DNA of 64,000 bases. It comes from Rhodovulum marinum. GTDB taxonomy: Bacteria; Pseudomonadota; Alphaproteobacteria; Rhodobacterales; Rhodobacteraceae. The stretch spans positions 124,001 through 188,000 of the forward strand of contig NZ_SLXP01000008.1 in the NCBI RefSeq assembly GCF_004343075.1, given 5' to 3'. The notes below the pieces were generated by a model. That model was not told the origin of the DNA. It saw nothing but the letters and a program-made list of their open reading frames with translations, and did not search any database. Below, piece by piece: positions 57,447 through 64,000 of the stretch. Made by a program: the position numbers and the translations under genes. Within the stretch, counting starts at the first letter, position 1; the number at the start of each line of letters is the position of its first letter.

Positions 57447-60382
57447 CCGCCCACCTCCAGCCGGACCGCGCCGTCGGTTTCGTCCCATTCGCCATAGCGC
57501 GACAACAGGTCGTAATCGCTGCGATCCGTGCGTTTCTGCAGGCGGCTGCGCGCGGTATAGCCCTGTGCGCGGTCCTGGTAATGCGCGATCAACCGGCCCA
57601 GTTCGGCCCACGTGGCGTCGACAAGCCCGTTTTCCAGCCCGTGGGTGACCGTCTTGGGCGGGTTGCCCAGCCCCAGATAGCTGACATGGTGAACGGGGGC
57701 GGCCGCGATCCCCTCGAAACCGCCGCGCGCCGCGATGCAGGCCTCCAGCAAAAGCTGCTTGTCGAAAAGTTCCATGGATTTCACGCTGGGCGGCGTGCCG
57801 GTCTTGTAGTCGTACAGAACCAGGCTGCCGTCGGGGCGCGCGTCGATCCGGTCGGCCTTGGCCTTCAGGATGAACCCCGAAGCCAGGGCGACCGCGCCGC
57901 GCCGTTCCCGCGCGATGCAGCGGGCCTCGGCCTGACGCGTGGCCTCGCTGCGGACAAAGCTGTCGGCGACCCGCGCAAGACGCGCCCGCCACAGCGTGCG
58001 CGCGGCGGGCCAGGGCGCCTCATCGGCCAGAACCGTATCGGCCAGCGTCAACAACTCGTCCCGCGCCGCAACGGGATCGGGATTCAGCGGCTGGGCCAGG
58101 AACCGTTCCAGCACCCGGTGCAGCACCGTGCCGCGTAACGGCGCATCCGCGGTGTGGATCAGCGGATCCAGAGGGCGCAGCCCGAGAATGCGCTCGGCAT
58201 AGACGGAATAGGGGTCCCGGATCAGCCGCTCGACCGCCGTGACCGACAGTTCGGCCGGGCGGTCCTCGACCGGGGGGCAGGGCGATGGGCGTGGCGCCGC
58301 CGGCAGCATGTGCCGGGGCCGTTCCAGCGCATTGGCCATCTCCAGCCAGCGGTCGCCGCGCGCGCGCATCGCGTCCAGGGCCCGTGGCCCGCCCTGATCG
58401 CCCAGCCCGCCCAGAAGGTTGGTCAACCGGTTCAGCCAGCGCGCGGGCACCGTCTGGGCCTCGGCATCGCGCACGGCGCGTGACAGAACCACCTCGGGCG
58501 CTGCGATCGCCTGTTGAAAGTCATGCGCCGCCAGACCGATCCGCCGTTCCGGCAACAACAGGCCGATCGCGGCGCGCATCTGCCGGTTCAGCCAGGGATC
58601 CGGCGCGGGCGTTTCCGGCCACGACCCCTCGTTCAGCCCGGCCAGGATCACCCGTTCCGCGCCTTGCACCCGTGCCTCTAGCGTGCCCCAGATCATGATG
58701 CCGGGATGTGGTTCGACGGGGCTGCGCACCTCGCGTTCTTGCAACACCCCGTCGAACAGCGCGCTGTAATCGGCGGGCGACATCTCGCCCCCGGCGCCCG
58801 CCTCGGTTCGCAGCGCCTCGCAGGTGACCAGCGCAACCTCGCCCGCCGCTTCCAGCCAAAGCGCGCCGCTGCCGGTCGCACCCGGTCCGGCGGCCAGCGT
58901 TTCCGCCAGTTCCAGGTGGCGCGAGACATGGGCCTCTAAAGAGACTGTTCCGGCCCGATCCAGCCCGCCCAGCGCCCCAGCCAGCCACTCGGCCCAGTCG
59001 GCCCGGCCATCGTCGCGCCGGGTGGCCCATGCCCTTAGCGCCGCAGCATCGGGGAAGGCCGGGCCTTCTCGCCGCAACGCCAGTTCCAGTTCGCGCGTCC
59101 AAAGCAGGTGGCGCGCCCGTACGCCCACGCCCGACGCCGTCAGCGGATGTTTCAGCAGCGCCAGCAGATCCGCCACCGTCAGCCGCCGCCCGAACAACGC
59201 CGCGACCTGGCGCAGGAAACGGCCCGGCGGCGACAGCGGCAGCGGCTGGCCCGCGCTGTCGTCGGGAAGGATCGCCCAGCGGTCCAGCGCGGCGGCCACC
59301 TGCCGGGTCAGCGTCCGGTCGGGGGTGATCAGGGCGGCGGTGCGCCCTGCCTCGACCGCCTCGCGCAGGCACAACGCGATCGCCAATGCCTCGGCCCGGG
59401 GCGAGGGCGCCTCGATCAGCGACAGATCGGCCGTGGCCCCGGCCAGGTCGTCCAGCGCAGGCCCTTCGTCCATCCATTGATCAGTCACCGGCGCGGGCCG
59501 CAGCGCCAGCGACACCAGCCGGTTGCGCGCAGGGCTGGGCGGGGCCGCATCGGGGCACCACGGGCGCACAGCCTCCGGGCCGGCATCCAGCACGTCCAGC
59601 AGCCGGCGGAACCGGTATTGCGGATGATCCTCGGCGGCCAGCGCGTCGTCCAGCGCCGCCCAGGTCTCGGCGGGCATGTCCATGTCGAATCCGGGCAGAA
59701 CGACCGCCCCCTTCGGCAGTTGTGCCACCCCGGCCATGAACACCGCCGTGGCGCCGCGGGATCCCGTGCTGCCCGCAACGATCACCGGGTGGTCGGGCGG
59801 CGTTTCCGCCCAACGCGCGGTCAGGCGCTTGGCGGCCAGCCGCTGCCGCGCCCCCTCGCCGCCCCGCGCGGCCGGATCGGGGTCAAGATAGGTCTGAACC
59901 AGTCCCAGGAACCGCTGCGCCCGCGCCCAATGCGCGGACAGATCGCCGACATCCAGCGACTGCACCGCATCGGGCGCGACCCCCTCCGCCTGCATCTCGT
60001 CCATCAACAGCGCCAGGCTGTCGGCCAGGTCGTAGATCGAACTGCGCGGCGCCAGGTCGGGCTCGAGCTCCAGAAGCCGGCCCACCAGCCTCGCCAGTTC
60101 CAGACGCCGGCGCAGGGCCGAAACCGGGGGCGGAAGATCGGCCAGAATCGGGTGCCGGGCCAGATCCGCGACCAGCCGGATGCGCGGCCAGAGCCGCGGC
60201 GGGCCGGCCTGCAACAACTCTTGCAGCCGCCGTCGCATGCGCTGGGTGTTGACCCAGATCTCGGTCCTTGCCCAATCCTCGGGCCGGGGGCCAAGACGTG
60301 TCTCCAGGCCGGTCAGGAACGCCGCCGGGAAATCCACGCCGGGCGGCAGGCCGAACAGGTTGGGCCGCCCGGCCTCAGTCAT
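57443..60382 (-). CDS. addB: Double-strand break repair protein AddB
   Basis: Partner of AddA in end resection. The 979-residue protein has a helicase-like N-terminal part, a middle region with VILAGLNEGSWPETPAPDPWL, and a C-terminal RecB-like nuclease domain carrying VLYDYKTGTPPS with the catalytic Asp and Lys. The start ATG overlaps the 3' end of the murU-like gene by eight bases. Length is normal for alphaproteobacterial AddB. It stands in a run of overlapping genes from tsaE to addA. Confidence 0.94.
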   Translation of the reverse strand: MTEAGRPNLFGLPPGVDFPAAFLTGLETRLGPRPEDWARTEIWVNTQRMRRRLQELLQAGPPRLWPRIRLVADLARHPILADLPPPVSALRRRLELARLVGRLLELEPDLAPRSSIYDLADSLALLMDEMQAEGVAPDAVQSLDVGDLSAHWARAQRFLGLVQTYLDPDPAARGGEGARQRLAAKRLTARWAETPPDHPVIVAGSTGSRGATAVFMAGVAQLPKGAVVLPGFDMDMPAETWAALDDALAAEDHPQYRFRRLLDVLDAGPEAVRPWCPDAAPPSPARNRLVSLALRPAPVTDQWMDEGPALDDLAGATADLSLIEAPSPRAEALAIALCLREAVEAGRTAALITPDRTLTRQVAAALDRWAILPDDSAGQPLPLSPPGRFLRQVAALFGRRLTVADLLALLKHPLTASGVGVRARHLLWTRELELALRREGPAFPDAAALRAWATRRDDGRADWAEWLAGALGGLDRAGTVSLEAHVSRHLELAETLAAGPGATGSGALWLEAAGEVALVTCEALRTEAGAGGEMSPADYSALFDGVLQEREVRSPVEPHPGIMIWGTLEARVQGAERVILAGLNEGSWPETPAPDPWLNRQMRAAIGLLLPERRIGLAAHDFQQAIAAPEVVLSRAVRDAEAQTVPARWLNRLTNLLGGLGDQGGPRALDAMRARGDRWLEMANALERPRHMLPAAPRPSPCPPVEDRPAELSVTAVERLIRDPYSVYAERILGLRPLDPLIHTADAPLRGTVLHRVLERFLAQPLNPDPVAARDELLTLADTVLADEAPWPAARTLWRARLARVADSFVRSEATRQAEARCIARERRGAVALASGFILKAKADRIDARPDGSLVLYDYKTGTPPSVKSMELFDKQLLLEACIAARGGFEGIAAAPVHHVSYLGLGNPPKTVTHGLENGLVDATWAELGRLIAHYQDRAQGYTARSRLQKRTDRSDYDLLSRYGEWDETDGAVRLEVGG

Positions 60383-61067
60383 CGCGGGCCTCCATCAGCA
60401 TCGCCTCTGCCTCGGCGATCCCGGCCGGATGGCCCACGTCGCACCAGCCCCCCATGTGCAGTAGTCCGAACAGGCGACCTTCGGCCAGCATCCGGTCCCA
60501 GACACGGTTCAGCGAAAACACCGACGCGTCCACTGGGCCCAGGTTGCCTGTCTTCAGGATCTGCGCTCCCGTATAGACGCCCGTCCCCCCACGCGTCAGC
60601 CTGCCTGCATCGTCCATCGTGAAATCGCCTGCGCCGCGATGGCCGCGGGCGCGCGCCGCGGGCACCAGCAGCATCAACCCGTCCATCCGCTCCGGGTCCC
60701 AGGCCGCGGCCAGCCGGTCCAGCGGATTGGGGCCGGTCCAGACCGCATCGCTGTTCAGCGTGAACACCGTGTCCGCGCCCAGCAGCGGCAGCGCATGACG
60801 CAGCCCGCCCCCGGTATCGAGAATGCGCTCGGCCTCATGCGAAAGCGTGACTCCCGCCCGCCCGGCCAGGTGGGCCGCCACCTGCTCGGCCAGGTAATGC
60901 GTATTGACCACGATGCGCGCGATGCCCGCCCCGCCCGCCAAGCCCAGCGCATGGTCGATCAGCGGCCGACCGGCGACGTCGATCAGCGGCTTGGGCCGGT
61001 CGGCGGTCAGCGCCCCCATCCGGGTGCCGAACCCCGCGGCGAACAGCATCAACGCATCGGGCTGCAT
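60375..61067 (-). CDS. murU: Nucleotidyltransferase, MurU-like
   Basis: A 230-residue sugar-nucleotide pyrophosphorylase (NTP-transferase) with LMLFAAGFGTRMGALTADRPKPLI at the N-terminus (GXGTRM and PKP motifs), NTHYLAEQV, and ILDTGGGLRHALPLLG. With the AmgK-like kinase just upstream it fits the anhydromuropeptide recycling route that makes UDP-N-acetylmuramate without de novo synthesis; pairing with amgK supports this over other nucleotidyltransferases. The ATG at 61067 overlaps amgK by 19 bases and addB by eight. Confidence 0.88.
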   Translation of the reverse strand: MQPDALMLFAAGFGTRMGALTADRPKPLIDVAGRPLIDHALGLAGGAGIARIVVNTHYLAEQVAAHLAGRAGVTLSHEAERILDTGGGLRHALPLLGADTVFTLNSDAVWTGPNPLDRLAAAWDPERMDGLMLLVPAARARGHRGAGDFTMDDAGRLTRGGTGVYTGAQILKTGNLGPVDASVFSLNRVWDRMLAEGRLFGLLHMGGWCDVGHPAGIAEAEAMLMEARDD

Positions 61068-62068
61068 CGGCGTGCGATCCGGTCGATCAAATCGGGCTCG
61101 GGCGGCGGCAGCAGCGCAAGGCACCGCGCGCGCAACCCGGCCAGGTCGGGATGGGAGAGGTCGTGCATCAGGTGGTCCCAGACGCGCGGCAGCATCGGAA
61201 GATAGCCGGGCTTGCCGTCGCGCAGGCACAGCCGCGCGAACACGCCGATGATGCGCAGGTTACGCTGCGCCCCCAACAGGGCGTAAGCGCGGGCAAAGGT
61301 GTCGGGATCCTGCTCGGTGGCGGCGACATAGCGTGCGCGCATCCGCGCCTGCAGGTCCCCGGGCACGTCGCGCCGCGCGTCTTCCAGCAGCGAGACAAGG
61401 TCATAGGCCGGGTGTCCGACCCGGGCATCCTGGAAATCCAGCAGGCCGACCCGCGCCGGGCCCTGCCGTTCGGGCAGCCAGATCAGGTTCTCGGCATGGA
61501 AATCGCGCAGGATCAACACCGAAGGGGCGCAGTCCAGGGCAAGATGCATCTCTATTTCGGCCCGAAACGCATCCGTTTCCGCGTCGGGGGCGCCGCCGCC
61601 AAGGCCCGGAAGGTACCACTGGAAGGGCAGGCAGGCGAGGTCCGCCATGGTCCGTGCGTCATAGGCGGCAAGGCCTTCTGGCGGCGCGACGCGGTGCAGT
61701 CCGGCCAGCAGGTCGACAGCGGCGGCGTAAAGCGCATCCTGCCGGGCGGGGTCGCGCGCGGCCACGCGGGCGAACAGGTCGTCGCCCAGATCCTCCAGCA
61801 GCAACAGCCCGGTCTCGGGCGCTTCGGCCAGGATCCGCGGTGCCGACAGGCCAAGACCGGACAGGTAATGCGCGATCCGCAGAAAGGGGCGAACGTCTTC
61901 GCCGGTTTCCGGCGGGGCATCCATCAAGACGGCGCGCGCGGCCTCCGGCCCGCCTGTCAACCGTTCGTACCGGCGGTTCGAGGCATCCCCGGCAAGCGGT
62001 TGCCGCGTGGCTTTGCCCCAGCCCGCGCGGTCCAGAAAGCCGGTGATGACGTCGGCGCGCTCAGGCAT
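61049..62068 (-). CDS. amgK: N-acetylmuramate/N-acetylglucosamine kinase, AmgK-like
   Basis: A 339-residue aminoglycoside-phosphotransferase-fold kinase. It has PLAGDASNRRYERL (ATP loop), LLLLEDLGDDLF, the catalytic LILRDFHAENLIWLPE with HxxN, and VGLLDFQDARVGHPAYDLVSLL with the Asp of the DFG-like motif. In cell-wall recycling it phosphorylates MurNAc at the anomeric position for MurU. I chose the ATG at 62068, overlapping tsaE by eight bases; TTG 62083 and GTG 62074 are possible. Confidence 0.88.
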   Translation of the reverse strand: MPERADVITGFLDRAGWGKATRQPLAGDASNRRYERLTGGPEAARAVLMDAPPETGEDVRPFLRIAHYLSGLGLSAPRILAEAPETGLLLLEDLGDDLFARVAARDPARQDALYAAAVDLLAGLHRVAPPEGLAAYDARTMADLACLPFQWYLPGLGGGAPDAETDAFRAEIEMHLALDCAPSVLILRDFHAENLIWLPERQGPARVGLLDFQDARVGHPAYDLVSLLEDARRDVPGDLQARMRARYVAATEQDPDTFARAYALLGAQRNLRIIGVFARLCLRDGKPGYLPMLPRVWDHLMHDLSHPDLAGLRARCLALLPPPEPDLIDRIARRCSPMR

Positions 62069-62573
62069 CTTCACAGGCGGCAAGCAGCGGCGCGAGGCGC
62101 GCGGACCAGGCCGGATCGTCGGCCGACAGGGTCAGCAGGCGCGCATCCTCCGACGGGCCGGGCGCAAAGGCCAGCCGCAACGCACCGGTCGGCGCCAGGC
62201 TGCCCAGCCGGTCCGGCCATTCGACAAGGCACAACGCCGTGGCAAAGGCCTCGTCCAGCCCCAGTTCGACGGCCTCGTCGGGATGGCTCAGCCGGTACAG
62301 GTCGGCGTGCCATATCTCCAGCGCGCCGGCCTCGTAGACCTGCACCAGCGTGAAGGTCGGCGAGGGCACGTCCTCGGGCGGCAGGCCCGCGCGCGCCTGC
62401 AGGTCATGGATCATTGCGCGCGCAAAGGCGGTCTTGCCGGCGCCGATCGGCCCATCCAGCAACAGGGTGTCGCCCGCGTGCAGCAGCGTGGCCAGACGCC
62501 CGGCAAGGGCGCGGGTCTCTGCCTCGGAGGCGAGCGTCAGTTGGGCGTGAACGGATGGGGCCGGTGGCGACAT
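62061..62573 (-). CDS. tsaE: tRNA threonylcarbamoyladenosine biosynthesis protein TsaE
   Basis: ATPase helper in making t6A at position 37 of tRNAs. The 170-residue protein has Walker A LDGPIGAGKTAFARAM near residue 45, SPTFTLVQVYE, and the HADLYRLSHPDEAVELGLDEA motif. Length is normal for the family. The ATG at 62573 was chosen over a start at 62594. It overlaps amgK and lies 42 bases after the PAS-protein stop. Confidence 0.95.
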   Translation of the reverse strand: MSPPAPSVHAQLTLASEAETRALAGRLATLLHAGDTLLLDGPIGAGKTAFARAMIHDLQARAGLPPEDVPSPTFTLVQVYEAGALEIWHADLYRLSHPDEAVELGLDEAFATALCLVEWPDRLGSLAPTGALRLAFAPGPSEDARLLTLSADDPAWSARLAPLLAACEDA

Positions 62574-62615
62574 GCGCGCAGTTTTACGCCGCAATCGCCC
62601 CCCCGCAAGGCCGGA

Positions 62616-64000
62616 TCAGCCGACGGCGCGGGAAACCTGCGCCTCGGCGCTGCGTTCCTGCCCATCGGGCCGGAACCCGACCAGCACCGCGCCGCCGCCC
62701 ACCGGGCGAAGCCGGCAGGCCAGGCGCCGCCCGTCGCGATGCACCAACGTGCCGGTCCATGCCTTGCGCTGGCGGATCATCCGGCCCATTTCCAGCGCCG
62801 TCCCTGTTTCCTCGGGCAGCGAGTTCTGTTGCCAGCGCGCGGTCGCTCCGGCGATATCGGCCGTGCCCATGACCAGCTGGGGGTCCTCGCCCCACAGCTC
62901 GGAATAAGGGGCATTCGACATCGTCAGCACACCGCCGCTGGAAAACACGGCAATCGCTTCGTCCAGGCTGTCGATCACCGCCTGGCCGGTCTCGATCTCG
63001 CCGCGGAACCGGCGGGTCAGGGACATTTCGGCGCTGATATCCTCGAACAGGAAGGCCACCGCGCCGTCGGGATGCGGCCGCCCCGTCACGCGATAGACCT
63101 GCCCCGAGGGCAGCGTCCAGGTGTCGGAAAAGATCCCGTCCTGGGCATCGCGTTCCAGCCGGACGATCTGTTCGCGCCAGGTGCGGTAATCCTTGGGCTC
63201 GGGCATCATCCGTGTTTCGCGCAACCGGTCCAGCAGGTTGACCAGCGTCGGCCGCCCGGTCAGGAATTCGGGTTCCAGGTTGAACAGGTCCGACATCGCC
63301 GGGTTGAACAGCACCAGCTCGCGCGCGCGGTTGAACACGGCCAGGCCGATGGGCAGTTCCGCAAAGGTCTTGGTCAGCGTCTGCACAAAGTTCCGCAGTG
63401 CCGTCTCGGCGCGCACCGCGGCATCGGCGGGCAGGGCGAAATGCAGCCGCGCCCCCTCGGCCGTGACCGAAACGCAATCGAACCAGCGTTCCTCCTGATC
63501 GCTCAGGTGGATCACCTCGCGCCTGGGCGCGTCCTCGTAGGGTTGCGGCACGAACAGTGGCGGCAGTGGCCAGCTTAGCGGGGTGTCGTCGCCCTGGTGG
63601 GCCCGCACAAGGGCCAGGTAGGCGCTGTTCGCCCAGGCCACCGCGCCGGCCTCGTCCTCTTGCCATGCGGGGGTGGGCATGGCCTCGACCACGTCGCGCA
63701 GGGTGGTCAGTTCGGCCGCCATCGCCGCCAGGCTCTGGGCGTCGGGCAGGCCGCAGGCCAAATCCTTGTCGGGCAGGTGCAGTGCAAGCCGTGCCACGCC
63801 ATCCAGCCAGGTCGCGGCAATCTGGGCCTGCCCGCCCGCCTCGGTCATCAAGGCGCTGCCATCCTGCGCCAGCTGCGCGATCCGATCGCGAAAGCCGGGG
63901 AAGCGCGGCGCGACAAGCGCACAGAACCTTTGCCAGTCGGACAGGCCGGATGGCCCGCTGGCCAGGAACCGCTGGCCTTCGGGGGTAGTGTCGACCAGGT
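62616..64000 (-). CDS. PAS-domain protein, 5' end beyond the window
   Basis: A partial gene: the frame is open from its stop at 62616 to the right edge (461 codons) with no start required inside. At least two and probably three PAS domains are visible: around TLRDVVEAMPTPAWQEDEAG, around ELPIGLAVFNRARELVLFNPAM, and around DSLDEAIAVFSSGGVLTMSN. A short coil (RFRGEIETG) precedes the last. No HisKA or ATPase domain follows, since the protein ends soon after the third PAS. It may be a sensory protein that signals through partners; an N-terminal output domain outside the window cannot be excluded. Confidence 0.8.
   Translation of the reverse strand, partial: LVDTTPEGQRFLASGPSGLSDWQRFCALVAPRFPGFRDRIAQLAQDGSALMTEAGGQAQIAATWLDGVARLALHLPDKDLACGLPDAQSLAAMAAELTTLRDVVEAMPTPAWQEDEAGAVAWANSAYLALVRAHQGDDTPLSWPLPPLFVPQPYEDAPRREVIHLSDQEERWFDCVSVTAEGARLHFALPADAAVRAETALRNFVQTLTKTFAELPIGLAVFNRARELVLFNPAMSDLFNLEPEFLTGRPTLVNLLDRLRETRMMPEPKDYRTWREQIVRLERDAQDGIFSDTWTLPSGQVYRVTGRPHPDGAVAFLFEDISAEMSLTRRFRGEIETGQAVIDSLDEAIAVFSSGGVLTMSNAPYSELWGEDPQLVMGTADIAGATARWQQNSLPEETGTALEMGRMIRQRKAWTGTLVHRDGRRLACRLRPVGGGAVLVGFRPDGQERSAEAQVSRAVG

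Overview
The window is a GC-rich, gene-dense chromosomal segment of an alphaproteobacterium, most likely a Rhodobacteraceae (Roseobacter-group) species. Evidence for this is the gene order rho-mnmE-mnmG-rsmG-parA-parB on one side and maf-aroE-coaE-dnaQ-secB on the other side of a putative replication origin, AddAB instead of RecBCD, HemJ as protoporphyrinogen oxidase, a rimP-nusA pair behind a leader terminator, and a bacterial voltage-gated sodium channel of the kind found in marine roseobacters. I see no rRNA, tRNA, CRISPR array, insertion sequence or prophage. This is core chromosome with a few lineage-specific genes.

Layout. 0-4 kb (leftward): rimP-nusA behind an intrinsic terminator, then a small methyltransferase and proline iminopeptidase. 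4-9.3 kb: ubiG; a leftward comF-grxC-nitrilase-marR operon; a rightward methyltransferase-like protein and hemH, ended by a strong bidirectional terminator. 9.3-12.2 kb is envelope related: a 59-residue membrane protein, two L,D-transpeptidase-fold proteins around a CAP-domain lipoprotein, and the sodium channel. 12.2-18.8 kb (leftward): 5-methyluridine RNA methyltransferase, ABC exporter, LysE exporter, and the overlapping set hslO-NUDIX-cca. 18.8-23.5 kb: a NUDIX hydrolase, a receiver-PP2C phosphatase divergent from an orphan Hpt protein, ilvA, and a secreted Gly/Asn-repeat protein. 23.6-36.5 kb: argG, a sulfotransferase-like gene, exported msrA, rbsK-maeB, mutS, hrcA-grpE, and rph-rdgB-hemW.

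36.5-50.5 kb is the origin domain. The only intergenic stretch longer than 300 bases (43925-44348) is AT-rich relative to its neighbours and carries DnaA-box-like sequences. Most genes on each side read away from it. Two perfect 16-bp parS palindromes lie inside the coding sequences of rsmG and mnmG, next to parAB, so replication initiation, segregation and tRNA/rRNA modification genes are physically interlocked. To the right come maf-aroE-coaE-dnaQ, secB, fxsA and a TIM44-like/mltA/Smr operon.

50.5-64 kb (leftward): an esterase-like lipoprotein, hslVU behind a sigma-32-like promoter, trxA, addBA, the cell-wall-recycling pair amgK-murU, tsaE, and a PAS protein whose 5' end lies outside the window.

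The most interesting items are the oriC, the two intragenic parS sites, the receiver-PP2C/Hpt pair (a possible partner-switching input), the conserved-looking 59-residue membrane protein, the sodium channel, the rimP leader attenuator, and five convergent gene pairs whose stop codons overlap by four bases. I did not find an obviously novel multi-gene defence or biosynthetic system.
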